Assembly (NCBI GenBank): GCA_022792035.1
Contig: JAAWAE010000099.1
Location: 1 to 64,000, forward strand
Direction: 5' to 3'
Origin: Ruminiclostridium sp.
GTDB taxonomy: Bacteria > Bacillota > Clostridia > Oscillospirales > Oscillospiraceae
Length of the DNA stretch: 64,000 nucleotides
Part shown: piece by piece, positions 1 through 6,687 of the stretch
Numbering within the stretch: the first letter of the stretch is position 1
Layout: each line of letters opens with the position of its first letter
Translations under genes and position numbers: made by a program
Notes under the pieces: generated by a model
What the model saw: the letters and a program-made list of their open reading frames with translations, nothing else
Databases searched by the model: none
What the model was told of the DNA's origin: nothing

Positions 1-240
1 AACGCTACCGTGAATCGCGGCCAGACCGTGACCTTCCTGTATCGTTACGCTGAGTCTCCCGCCGCCACCGGCGAGAGCAGCTTCACTGACGTCGCCGCCG
101 ACGCTTTCTACGCCGACGCCGTCAAGTGGGCTGTGGCAGAAGAGATCACCAACGGTACCTCTTCCACCACCTTCAGCCCTGCCAGCAACTGCACACGCGG
201 CCAGATCGTGACCTTTATGTATCGTCAGATGGCTGAGTGA
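1..240 (+). CDS. C-terminal part of an SLH-domain surface protein (5' truncated by window)
   Basis: The frame is open from the first base (N-A-T, then V-N-R-G-Q) to TGA at 238-240, so only the last 79 residues are present. They hold the end of one SLH domain (RGQTVTFLYRYA) and one complete SLH domain (FTDV-AADAFYADAVKWAVAEEI-TNG, ending RGQIVTFMYR). SLH domains bind secondary wall polymers and hold proteins on the cell surface. The domain sits at the extreme C-terminus, as is usual for S-layer-type proteins. A strong hairpin terminator follows 36 bases after the stop. What the missing N-terminal part does cannot be seen. Confidence 0.9.
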   Translation, partial: NATVNRGQTVTFLYRYAESPAATGESSFTDVAADAFYADAVKWAVAEEITNGTSSTTFSPASNCTRGQIVTFMYRQMAE

Positions 241-275
241 TCTGTTCTAAGCAGGAAAACACGAACACAGCACCG

Positions 276-307
276 AAAAGGGGCGGGGCTTCGGCCCCGT
301 CCCTTTT
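276..307 (+). terminator. Rho-independent terminator after the SLH gene
   Basis: GC-rich stem AAAAGGGGCGGGGC closed by a TTCG loop and its complement GCCCCGTCCCTTTT. It ends the SLH transcript; the next gene begins about 20 bases later with its own ribosome site. Confidence 0.8.
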
Positions 308-327
308 CCCGTTTGGAGGGGATCGGG

Positions 328-1266
328 TTGAAATTGAGTTTGTTCGAGTATTGTCTGGCGGCAAATAAGGAATATTTGTTGGAGGAATGGGACGCCCAAC
401 GCAACGTTTTGTCTCCGGAACGCGTCAGTTATGGCAGCCAGCGGCGGGTCTGGTGGACCTGTGAAAAGGGGCACCAATGGGAGGCCATGGTCAAGAGCCG
501 GGCCGGAGGGACGGGGTGTCCTTACTGCTCCAACCGGCGCATCGTGGCGGGGGAAAATGACCTGGCCAGTGCCTATCCGGAGCTGGCGGCGGAGTGGGAC
601 GTGGAAAAGAACGGGGTCCTCTCCCCCACCGCCCTGCCTGCCGGGACCACGAAAAAGGTGTGGTGGCGGTGCGGCAAGGGGCATACCTGGTGCGCCGCCG
701 TTTCCTCCCGGGTGCGCGGGGCGGGGTGCCCGGTGTGTACCGGGAAGGTGATCGTGGCGGAGGAGAACGATTTGGGGAGCCGCTTCCCCGAGATCGCCGC
801 CCAATGGCATCCCACGAAAAACGGGAGCCTGACCCCGAAAAACTGTCCGCCGTCCAGCAACCGAAGAGTGTGGTGGCGCTGTCCCCTGGGGCACGAGTAT
901 CAGGCGGCGGTGGGTGCCCGGACGGTGAATGGATCCGACTGCCCCTACTGCGCGGGGAAAAAGGTGCTGGCGGGGTTTAACGATTTGGCCAGCCAGGAAC
1001 CCGCCGTGGCCGCCGCTTGGCACCCCACGCTGAATGGCGCCCTGACCCCCCAAGACGTCACCACCGGGAGCCGCCGGAAGGTCTGGTGGCTGTGTCCGGA
1101 GGGCCACGTCTGGAAGGCCGTGGTATACTCCCGCGCCAGGGCGCAGAAAACCGGGTGTCCCGTGTGCGCGGGACGCATCCCCCAGGCCCGGCAGGCCCGG
1201 TACAGCAGCCTGATCGGAGAACAGAAAACCGCCGCTGTCCGGCAAGACGAAAGGGGTGAGCCTTAG
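328..1266 (+). CDS. Tandem zinc-ribbon repeat protein (DUF4379-type)
   Basis: 312 residues read from TTG 328, chosen because GGAGGGG lies at 315-321 with good spacing; a TTG at 313 has no ribosome site. The protein is built of four similar units of about 70 residues. Each has a KN.xLTP stretch, a VWW-C-x3-H motif (C45/H49, C115/H119, C185/H189, C256/H260) and a distal C-x2-C (64/67, 134/137, 205/208, 277/280), giving one C-H-C-C zinc site per unit. This pattern fits the probable zinc-ribbon family PF14311. Family members in other bacteria often carry a nuclease-like domain, but none is visible here: the last 30 residues are short and basic. The role is unknown; nucleic-acid binding is plausible only by analogy. 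Confidence 0.75.
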   Translation: MKLSLFEYCLAANKEYLLEEWDAQRNVLSPERVSYGSQRRVWWTCEKGHQWEAMVKSRAGGTGCPYCSNRRIVAGENDLASAYPELAAEWDVEKNGVLSPTALPAGTTKKVWWRCGKGHTWCAAVSSRVRGAGCPVCTGKVIVAEENDLGSRFPEIAAQWHPTKNGSLTPKNCPPSSNRRVWWRCPLGHEYQAAVGARTVNGSDCPYCAGKKVLAGFNDLASQEPAVAAAWHPTLNGALTPQDVTTGSRRKVWWLCPEGHVWKAVVYSRARAQKTGCPVCAGRIPQARQARYSSLIGEQKTAAVRQDERGEP

Positions 1267-1280
1267 CTCACCCCTTTTGC
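1249..1280 (+). terminator. Hairpin terminator overlapping the zinc-ribbon stop codon
   Basis: Stem AAAGGGGTGAG / CTCACCCCTTT with loop around CCTTAG; the TAG stop (1264-1266) lies in the loop and 3' arm. It separates this gene from the convergent sortase gene. Confidence 0.7.
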
Positions 1281-1302
1281 GTCCCATGAAAAACCGTGTT
1301 AT

Positions 1303-2124
1303 TTAAGGATTCTCATAAAGTTCCGTAAGGTACGCCTGGACCACCCAGCGAGTGGCATGACCCCGGCCGGTGCAGGTGGACAGGGTCAGAATCTTGTCCT
1401 GGGCGGTGGGCACCAGACCCGTGTCAATGGCCGAGCTCTCCAGGGCAAAGGCGATGAAGTCCTCTTTCTCCTCGTCGGTCTGGAGGTCCAGGCGGTAGGT
1501 CCGTTCCAGGACACTGACCTCATAGGCCGCGAAAATGTCGTAGCGGGAGATCCCCCGCTGGTCCACGATGTACACGCTGGGCGCCTTTTCCCAAAACTCC
1601 AGGTCTTTGTAGCCCGCCAGCAGGCCGAACATGGATTCGTTGCGCATCCGGTGACCGTAGACAAGGGTGTTGAAATCCTGGAAATTGCTGTTGTTGCGGC
1701 AGTCCAGGAAAATGGACCCCACGGCGCTGACCTCTTTCTTCCAGGTGTGGTTCAGATAGTAGTCGTTGTCCCCGCCGAACATCAGGGGATAGGAGATGGC
1801 GATGCCCGGGATGCGCAGCCAGCCGCCGGCTTCCCCATTGACCTCCTGCAGCGCCTCCAAGTCCAAGCCCCGCAGCGCCTGCACCGGCGCAGGGAGCGCC
1901 TCCTCGGCGGGGGCCTCCGGCTCCTGGTCCTGCTCTGGCTGCTCTGCTTTTTCCGGCTCCTGGACCACTCCGGACGGAATGCTGAACCCGGCGATGGCCT
2001 CCGCGTCGGCATAGTCCTGGGCTCCTTTGTGCAGATCCACTTGGTGGCGTACCACGCCGGCGCAACCCACCACCAGACCAATCACCAGAACCACCGTCAG
2101 CACTTTATATACCTTTTTCTTCAC
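1303..2124 (-). CDS. srtB: Class B sortase
   Basis: Membrane-anchored cysteine transpeptidase that links surface proteins to the wall. About 273 residues from GTG 2124, six bases after GGGGGA; GTG 2130 is also in frame but sits on the ribosome site. A basic start and a hydrophobic segment (about residues 8-25) form the anchor. A Glu/Pro-rich linker (about 55-80) precedes the sortase fold. The catalytic triad is visible: His in VYGH (about 158), Cys in TLSTC (about 251) and Arg in ATRWVV (about 259). The order and LSTC context fit class B. No protein with a recognisable sorting signal lies in the window, so its substrate must be elsewhere. It has its own promoter and shares no operon. Confidence 0.9.
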   Translation of the reverse strand: MKKKVYKVLTVVLVIGLVVGCAGVVRHQVDLHKGAQDYADAEAIAGFSIPSGVVQEPEKAEQPEQDQEPEAPAEEALPAPVQALRGLDLEALQEVNGEAGGWLRIPGIAISYPLMFGGDNDYYLNHTWKKEVSAVGSIFLDCRNNSNFQDFNTLVYGHRMRNESMFGLLAGYKDLEFWEKAPSVYIVDQRGISRYDIFAAYEVSVLERTYRLDLQTDEEKEDFIAFALESSAIDTGLVPTAQDKILTLSTCTGRGHATRWVVQAYLTELYENP

Positions 2125-2202
2125 ACGCACTCCCCCTCATAGGCAAACTTTGTCCCCACGGGACAGGAGCGGCCCCCTGAAGGGCCTTTTTCCTTATGTT
2201 TA

Positions 2203-2231
2203 ATCCTATCACACCGCACCAAGAACGTCAA
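2203..2231 (-). promoter_or_regulatory. Promoter of the sortase gene
   Basis: Minus-strand -35 TTGACG (2231-2226), 17-base spacer, -10 TAGGAT (2208-2203), about 75 bases before the sortase start. Confidence 0.6.
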
Positions 2232-2250
2232 CCGCATTTCAAGGGATGCG

Positions 2251-2292
2251 GGAACGGTCCCCCGTACCACGCCCGGTACAGGGGACCGTTCC
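2251..2292 (-). terminator. Long hairpin between deacetylase and sortase genes
   Basis: Arms GGAACGGTCCCC.GTACC and GGTAC.GGGGACCGTTCC form an almost perfect stem just after the deacetylase stop. In the leftward direction no T-run follows, so termination may be weak or the hairpin may protect the 3' end. Confidence 0.55.
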
Positions 2293-2320
2293 TGTTTCTT
2301 TCTAAATATGGGATACGGTC

Positions 2321-3148
2321 TCAGCCCAGCAGATCCGCCAAAGAGGTATCCATGGTCACCGTCAGGCGGGGCAGCTCATGCAGGCCCTTGCGGGGGTGGG
2401 CCATCCCGGACTTCGTCACGACACTCACCGGGAAATTCTCCTCGAGCATGGCCTTGGCCCAAGGCTCCGTGGCCCCGAAGGGGTAGGCGAAAAAGCAGAC
2501 CGCCTCCCCTAACTGCGCCTCGATCCGGTTATGGCTTTTTTGAAGGTCCTCCAAGACCCGGCCGCAAAAGTCCTCCTTCGATTCCCCCGGGAGGCGCTGG
2601 ACCCCGTTGGGACCGTTGGGATCATAACCGCCGTTTTGACTCTCGAAATTATGCAGGGCGTAGGTGTGGGACCCGATCTCCACCAGCCCCGACGCCGTCA
2701 TCTCCCGGCACATCTCCCAGCTGACATTCCCGCTGAGCGCCTGGTCCGTTTTGCAGACGATGATGGAGATCACCGCCTTCATCTGGTGCTTTTTTAACAG
2801 GGGGTAGAGCAGGTCGTAATTGCTGCGGTAGCCGTCGTCAAAGGTCAGAAGCACCGGCTTGTCCGGGAAGGGACCTCCTTCCGCCAGCTCCCGGGGCAGG
2901 ATGGTCTGGTATCCGTTCTCCTGGAGCCAGGTCAAGTCCGCGTCCAGCTTTTGGGCCGTCACCGTCATGTCGTTGCACTCCCCCGCCTCCACCACATGGT
3001 GGTACATCAAAACCGGCAGGGTCCGGGGCAATCCCTCCCCGCCGGGCTGCTGGCCGCCGTAACATACCACCGCCGCACCGGCCAAACACAGCGCCGCGAC
3101 GCACAGTGCCGCCAAGTCCACTCGAACTCTTGCCCATCGTTCGCTCAT
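2321..3148 (-). CDS. Polysaccharide deacetylase (NodB family), membrane-anchored
   Basis: 275 residues from ATG 3148, chosen because GGAGG precedes it closely; an upstream in-frame start would add 8 residues. The N-terminus has a hydrophobic anchor (about residues 8-28), so the enzyme acts outside the membrane. The NodB domain begins with PVLMYHHV. The metal-binding TFDDGY follows, then the second metal motif SHTYALH. The sequence ends with the LPRLTVTMD type of tail. Such enzymes remove acetyl groups from N-acetylated glycans, here probably peptidoglycan or a secondary wall polymer. The exact substrate cannot be read from sequence. Single gene, followed by a large hairpin. Confidence 0.88.
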   Translation of the reverse strand: MSERWARVRVDLAALCVAALCLAGAAVVCYGGQQPGGEGLPRTLPVLMYHHVVEAGECNDMTVTAQKLDADLTWLQENGYQTILPRELAEGGPFPDKPVLLTFDDGYRSNYDLLYPLLKKHQMKAVISIIVCKTDQALSGNVSWEMCREMTASGLVEIGSHTYALHNFESQNGGYDPNGPNGVQRLPGESKEDFCGRVLEDLQKSHNRIEAQLGEAVCFFAYPFGATEPWAKAMLEENFPVSVVTKSGMAHPRKGLHELPRLTVTMDTSLADLLG

Positions 3149-3194
3149 ACGATCCTCCCAATCCCCACCCAACCCGACTCCCTATGCCAACCTT

Positions 3195-3395
3195 TCATGA
3201 AAGGGAGTTTTCGGATGGATGATCACACCGCTTTGCAGTTTCTTCTGTCTTCAGCGTTGCCAATCCACGGCCGATTATGTAGCGAAACATTTCCGCCCGT
3301 GTATCGTTATAGAATCGTTCTTTTTTCAGCTGGTCCAGCATCGGCGCCCATTCTGGCTGCAATGTGACCATGGCTCGTTTGGGGTACATTGACAT
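3195..3395 (-). CDS. Small ribbon-helix-helix-like protein
   Basis: 66 residues from ATG 3395, which has an ideal AAGGAGGTGAG site seven bases upstream. The pattern, a short strand (AMVTLQPEW) then two helices (MLDQLKKERFY, TRAEMFRYIIGRGLATL), resembles ribbon-helix-helix DNA-binding proteins. It is transcribed from a consensus promoter and faces a second small protein of similar shape (3551-3748). The 155 bases between them hold repeated GTGTATCAC half-sites, so both may be autoregulators. No toxin partner follows it. The family assignment is by eye. Confidence 0.6.
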   Translation of the reverse strand: MSMYPKRAMVTLQPEWAPMLDQLKKERFYNDTRAEMFRYIIGRGLATLKTEETAKRCDHPSENSLS

Positions 3396-3413
3396 AGGCT
3401 CACCTCCTTCGCG

Positions 3414-3438
3414 GTGTATCACTCCATCAGTGATTCAC
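3414..3438. promoter_or_regulatory. Operator-like inverted repeat in the leader of the leftward small regulator
   Basis: GTGTATCAC (3414-3422) and GTGATTCAC (3430-3438) are near-inverted copies and lie between the leftward promoter and its ribosome site. The half-site matches those around the rightward promoter. Confidence 0.5.
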
Positions 3439-3448
3439 TTCCTTCCTT

Positions 3449-3478
3449 ATTATAGGACATCAGAGATACACCTGTCAA
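3449..3478 (-). promoter_or_regulatory. Consensus promoter of the leftward small regulator
   Basis: Minus-strand TTGACA (3478-3473), 18-base spacer, TATAAT (3454-3449): a perfect match to both boxes. The spacer contains the GTGTATC half-site (3471-3465). Confidence 0.8.
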
Positions 3479-3500
3479 GTGTTCTTCCTGTTTTTTCGCC

Positions 3501-3535
3501 TTTACATCAGTGTATCACTGTGATATGATATACAC
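3501..3535 (+). promoter_or_regulatory. Promoter and operator of the rightward small regulator
   Basis: -35 TTTACA (3501-3506), 17-base spacer, -10 TATGAT (3524-3529). The perfect palindrome TATCAC-T-GTGATA (3513-3525) overlaps the spacer and -10. A further TACAC half-site ends at 3535. The predicted leader is only about 15 bases. Confidence 0.7.
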
Positions 3536-3550
3536 CAAGGAGGCGATACG

Positions 3551-3748
3551 ATGGCTACCAAACGACCGAGATATATGATCTCTGTGGATAACGAGATGTT
3601 CAACGCGATTGAGGATTTTCGCTTTGAGCATCGCTTTCAGACCCGCTCCGAAGCCACAACGGAGCTGATCCGCTTGGGTCTGGAGCAGCTGAAAAAGGAA
3701 CAGCAGCAAACGGCCCCCTCTGCGCCGGCAGGCCCCAGCGACCCATAA
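3551..3748 (+). CDS. Small ribbon-helix-helix-like regulator
   Basis: 65 residues from ATG 3551 with AAGGAGG seven bases upstream. RPRYMISVDNEMFNAIEDFRF followed by RSEATTELIRLGLEQLKKE is the strand-helix-helix layout of CopG/Arc-type repressors; the last 15 residues are a Pro/Ala tail. Its promoter carries a palindrome over the spacer and -10, consistent with autorepression. A hairpin terminator follows directly, so it is monocistronic. The fragment of a RelE toxin just beyond (3816-3917, opposite strand) may be a relic of a toxin-antitoxin locus, but a link is not shown. Confidence 0.72.
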   Translation: MATKRPRYMISVDNEMFNAIEDFRFEHRFQTRSEATTELIRLGLEQLKKEQQQTAPSAPAGPSDP

Positions 3749-3751
3749 AAT

Positions 3752-3787
3752 AAAACTGCCGCCCTCCTCCCCGGATGGCGGCAATTT
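3752..3787. terminator. Hairpin terminator, convergent
   Basis: AAAACTGCCGCC and GGCGGCAATTTT pair around a short loop, with A and T tracts on both sides, so it can stop transcription from both directions. Confidence 0.75.
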
Positions 3788-3815
3788 TATGGTCCCTATC
3801 GTGCTGAGCCCTGGC

Positions 3816-3917
3816 TCAATAACGCTTGTAAATCGTTCCCCGGCTGTTTGCGTCAATGACATAAACAACCAGTTTCCCGTGATCCACAGAGTAAATGATC
3901 CTTTCCCGGTTACTCAT
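3816..3917 (-). pseudogene. RelE/ParE-type toxin C-terminal fragment (33 codons)
   Basis: From ATG 3917 to TGA 3816-3818 the frame encodes MSNRERIIYSVDHGKLVVYV followed by IDANSRGTIYKRY. This matches only the last third of RelE toxins: the R-x-IYxxD-G strand and the closing RxxIYKR. The intact RelE in this window (6388-6657) ends the same way (WRVIYRYGLDGEIEILDVLD, then IGNRGDIYKK). It lacks the N-terminal helices, so toxicity is unlikely. Unusually for a relic, it keeps an AAGGAGG ribosome site and a good promoter, so it may be expressed as a small peptide. Confidence 0.6.
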
Positions 3918-3942
3918 TCTGTCCCTCCTTACGCGCAAAGCT

Positions 3943-3990
3943 GTTGCGTTCCATGTTTCTATTATACACTCTGCCCACAAAACACGCAAC
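3943..3990 (-). promoter_or_regulatory. Promoter of the RelE fragment, flanked by an inverted repeat
   Basis: Minus-strand -35 TTGCGT (3989-3984), 17-base spacer, -10 TATAAT (3966-3961). GTTGCGT at 3943-3949 and ACGCAAC at 3984-3990 form an inverted repeat bracketing the promoter, as an operator or a short leader structure would. Confidence 0.55.
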
Positions 3991-4006
3991 TATGTTTTAC
4001 ATCCAC

Positions 4007-4046
4007 AAACCCCCGCCGCCCTCCTCCCGGAAGGCGGCGGGGGTTT
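4007..4046 (-). terminator. Terminator of the blaI-blaR1-like operon
   Basis: AAACCCCCGCCGCC and GGCGGCGGGGGTTT form a 14-base perfect stem 10 bases after the BlaR1-like stop codon. Confidence 0.8.
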
Positions 4047-4055
4047 CCCGTGATC

Positions 4056-5657
4056 TTAAAAGCTTTCGTCCTCTTGGACCGTTCCAACCTCAGGTCGTAT
4101 GGCCGTCAGCAGGGTTTCCCAATCCTCATCTCCGGATATTTTTTCCTCCAGCGCCGCTTTTTCTTCCTCACTAAGGTAATCATAGACCGCTGTGAATGGA
4201 TCAATCCAACGATTCTTGGCATACTTCTCCGCCAAAGCCGCCGCGCCTTCATCCCCCACATAGTCCATCCAGTCCAAGCGGAACTCCGTACACTTTACGA
4301 TCCGCTCTTCCCCATAATAAGCGCGAAAATCATAATACATCTCGGACAGCAGTCCATAAAGGGCTGCCTCGGCCTCCCCGCTGCTCTGGATCTTCCGTCC
4401 CCCCTCGCCCAGGTAGACGTTCAGGGTCACGGTCTCCTTCTTCTCGTGGTCCCAGAGCATGAAGCCCACCTGCGGTTCATAACCATGATTCCTCTCGTCG
4501 ATGGGCCAGGATACCGCAAAGAGATAGGGGCCCTTGTGTTTCGTCTCCTTGCCCTCATCCCCGCAGACCTGCGCGTGGGTAAAATAGCCGCCTCCGCCCC
4601 AGCGGGCATTGTCCTCCACCTCCTGTGGCCGGGTGTAGACCCCCACGGTCAGGGCGGTCCCCACCAGAGCCGCAGTCACGATCAGCGTTATGACCACCAA
4701 GTTCTTCCTGGTCTTATAGCTCATGATTGCACCTAACCTTTCTTTCAGCCGCTGGCCGCCCTCGGTGAGGGTCACCGCAGCCACGGAGGACTCGTGCCGT
4801 CCGCCGGCCTCCAGGCTGCGCAGGAGGGTATCCCCGTAGGCCCGGTGTGCCTGAGGCGGCAGGGCTTTCAAGACCGCCTCGTCACAAGCCAGCTCACAGG
4901 CCCGCTCCACCTCCCGGCTCATCATCCACACCAGAGGATTGAACCAGTGCAGGCAGAGCGTCAGCTGGAGCAGCCACTTGTAGAGCAGGTCTCCCCGCTG
5001 ATAATGGGTCAGCTCGTGGAGGAGGATGTAGTCCAGGTCTTCCTCCGGTCCCGTCACCCCCGGCAGGACGATGCAGGGTCGGAACACCCCCATCAGCATG
5101 GGGGTGGACAGCAGCGGATTGGTGTACAGCCCTATGGGTCTATGGATCCACAACCGCTCTTCCATCTGCGACAGCCGCTCCAGCATCGCCGGGTCCGCCA
5201 CCGGTTCCCATCCAGCCCGGACGCTTCGCACAAAGCCCCGGTAGATCATGACCTTCCTTGCCCCCAGCAGCAGCGCGGTCCCCAGCCAAGCAAGCCCCAG
5301 CAGGACCCCCGGTGGCACCCGAAGGCTGGGCGGCACAGGCTCCGGTTCCGGGACCGCGATGGAGTTGGCGTCAGCGGCATCCTGGACCTCCGTCCAGTCG
5401 GCCGGGGCGGGTTCCCCAATCTCTGCGGGAGCCTGCCGGTCCACACGCACCGGCTCCTCCGGCTGGAAGAGCTGTCCCATCAAATTCCCCTCCGGGGCAA
5501 CGGGCAGCAGCAAACGGGCCACCACCAGCAGCCAAATGTAATACTGCCAGCTTTTGCTGAGCCGTTCCCGATACAGGGGGCGGCACAACAGCAGCACCGC
5601 GATCAGCAATCCCCCAGACAGGGACAGGGACAATACCATGCGCAAGGTATCGTTCAT
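4056..5657 (-). CDS. BlaR1/MecR1-like M56 metallopeptidase sensor
   Basis: 533 residues. Several membrane segments lie at residues about 5-25, 38-52, 116-133 and 316-335. The zinc protease motif HELTH (214-218) is followed by ERACELACDEAV with the further acidic ligand, which defines family M56. In BlaR1 the protease senses an outside ligand and leads to cleavage of the BlaI repressor. Here the last ~195 residues outside the membrane do not look like the penicillin-binding sensor of true BlaR1: I see no SxxK..SxN..KTG series. The signal is therefore probably something else. It is translated with the BlaI-like gene (ATGA overlap at 5654-5657). Confidence 0.85.
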   Translation of the reverse strand: MNDTLRMVLSLSLSGGLLIAVLLLCRPLYRERLSKSWQYYIWLLVVARLLLPVAPEGNLMGQLFQPEEPVRVDRQAPAEIGEPAPADWTEVQDAADANSIAVPEPEPVPPSLRVPPGVLLGLAWLGTALLLGARKVMIYRGFVRSVRAGWEPVADPAMLERLSQMEERLWIHRPIGLYTNPLLSTPMLMGVFRPCIVLPGVTGPEEDLDYILLHELTHYQRGDLLYKWLLQLTLCLHWFNPLVWMMSREVERACELACDEAVLKALPPQAHRAYGDTLLRSLEAGGRHESSVAAVTLTEGGQRLKERLGAIMSYKTRKNLVVITLIVTAALVGTALTVGVYTRPQEVEDNARWGGGGYFTHAQVCGDEGKETKHKGPYLFAVSWPIDERNHGYEPQVGFMLWDHEKKETVTLNVYLGEGGRKIQSSGEAEAALYGLLSEMYYDFRAYYGEERIVKCTEFRLDWMDYVGDEGAAALAEKYAKNRWIDPFTAVYDYLSEEEKAALEEKISGDEDWETLLTAIRPEVGTVQEDESF

Positions 5658-6028
5658 TCTCCCCCCCTTTCCCAGAACAGCCGCAGCTCCTCATAATCGT
5701 CCGAAGTCAGCAGGTCCCGCTGGATGAGGGTCGCCACCAAGCCCCGGGCGCTCCCCTGGTAGAGTTTGTTGAGAAGGGTCTCGGTCTGTGCCGCCTGATA
5801 GTCGGCCTCGGTAACCACGGCGGTGTATTCGTTCCGCCGTCCCAGTTTCTTTGTCTTCAGCAGGCCCTTTTCCACCAGCCGGGAGAGCAGGGTGATGACC
5901 GTGTTTTTCTGCCAAGTACGGCCTTTCTTCGCCAGCTCCTCCATGATGTAGGCATAAAGGGCCGTGCCGTCGTTGGCCCAGACGATCTTCATCAGCTCCA
6001 GCTCGGAATCCGAAATTTGTTGTGCCAT
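5654..6028 (-). CDS. BlaI/MecI/CopY-family transcriptional repressor
   Basis: 124 residues from ATG 6028, which follows AAAGGAGGAAG; longer in-frame starts lack a site. The winged-helix region ISDSELELMKIVWANDG, TWQKNTVITLLSRLVEKGLL and RRNEYTAVVTEADY is typical of BlaI. The C-terminal half should form the dimer. The stop overlaps the BlaR1-like start, so the pair is co-translated. The promoter spacer and the region just after the -10 each carry a GACTACA-n-G-R-TGT repeat, a likely repressor site. No beta-lactamase gene is in the operon, so the pair may control targets elsewhere or only itself. Confidence 0.9.
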   Translation of the reverse strand: MAQQISDSELELMKIVWANDGTALYAYIMEELAKKGRTWQKNTVITLLSRLVEKGLLKTKKLGRRNEYTAVVTEADYQAAQTETLLNKLYQGSARGLVATLIQRDLLTSDDYEELRLFWERGGE

Positions 6029-6048
6029 GGGTGCTTCCTCCTTTGATG

Positions 6049-6097
6049 ACATCCTGTAGTCTATCATTAGGATAACACCATGTAGTCCATATGTCAA
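6049..6097 (-). promoter_or_regulatory. Promoter and repeated operator of the blaI-like operon
   Basis: Minus-strand TTGACA (6097-6092), 17-base spacer, TATCCT (6074-6069). The spacer is largely the 13-mer GACTACATGGTGT (6087-6075); a second copy GACTACAGGATGT lies at 6061-6049. Each contains TACA-n3-TGT, close to the CopY/BlaI operator type. Confidence 0.7.
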
Positions 6098-6111
6098 GCG
6101 CTTTTTCGCAG

Positions 6112-6155
6112 AAAATCCCCCCTACCTTTGGCAAAATGCCATGGGTAGGGGGGAT
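6112..6155 (-). terminator. Terminator of the RelE toxin-antitoxin operon
   Basis: AATCCCCCCTACC and GGTAGGGGGGATT with an inner TGGCA/TGCCA step form a long stem, followed leftward by TTTT. Confidence 0.8.
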
Positions 6156-6170
6156 TGGATCAAAAAGGGG

Positions 6171-6383
6171 TCACTGTCCCACCTGAGACCAGTCAATGTC
6201 CCGCTCGTCTAGGAAGCCGCTCTTCTCTGCGGCTTCCAGATGCCGGGCCTCCTCCTCCGTTAGTTTCGTGTAGTCGGGGTCCCAAGCCATGACAAGCTTC
6301 TCAATGACCGCAACTGCGAAGCTTTGTTCCGCTTCCGGCAGCATTTCTACCAAGCGTGCCGCTTCCATCGCAAAATCAGACAT
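6171..6383 (-). CDS. Putative antitoxin partner of RelE
   Basis: 70 residues from ATG 6383, four bases after the toxin stop; GGGGG just upstream serves as ribosome site. The protein is acidic and helical (ARLVEMLPEAEQSFAVAVIE, then KLTEEEARHLEAAEKSGFLD). No DNA-binding fold is obvious to me. I assign antitoxin by position and acidity, not by a strong family match. Here the toxin gene comes first, the less usual order for RelE systems. Confidence 0.65.
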   Translation of the reverse strand: MSDFAMEAARLVEMLPEAEQSFAVAVIEKLVMAWDPDYTKLTEEEARHLEAAEKSGFLDERDIDWSQVGQ

Positions 6384-6387
6384 ATCG

Positions 6388-6657
6388 TTACCCCCATTTC
6401 TTATAGATATCTCCTCGGTTTCCAATATCGAGAACATCCAGAATCTCTATTTCTCCGTCCAGCCCATATCTGTATATGACACGCCAGGCGCTCACACGCA
6501 GCCGCAGCCTGCCCTCTCCTCTTCCCTTCATGGGTTTGATATCTCCAACAGGCGGAATATTCGTCAACCCTTGTATCGCCGTCCGAATCCGGGCGACTGA
6601 CTTCTTGGGAAGTTTATGCAGGAACCTGACCGCATCCTTGGAGTATTTGATTTCCAT
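6388..6657 (-). CDS. RelE/ParE-family toxin
   Basis: 89 residues from ATG 6657, preceded by GGGAG; an upstream in-frame ATG has no site. MEIKYSKDAVRFLHKLPKKS, then IRTAIQGLTN, DIKPMKGRGEGRLRLRV, WRVIYRY and the closing NRGDIYKK follow the RelE fold (helical hairpin, then beta strands with basic residues). RelE enzymes cut mRNA in the ribosome; ParE relatives attack gyrase, and sequence alone does not separate the two safely. It forms an operon with the acidic gene 4 bases downstream. The C-terminal residues also resemble the 33-codon fragment at 3816-3917. Confidence 0.85.
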   Translation of the reverse strand: MEIKYSKDAVRFLHKLPKKSVARIRTAIQGLTNIPPVGDIKPMKGRGEGRLRLRVSAWRVIYRYGLDGEIEILDVLDIGNRGDIYKKWG

Positions 6658-6687
6658 TCGCCGATCTCCCTCGTCCCGCTCCATTTC

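Noticed and set aside
1303-2124. SLH proteins as substrates of the sortase
   Set aside because: Neither giant protein ends in a sorting signal with hydrophobic tail; both use SLH domains for anchoring.
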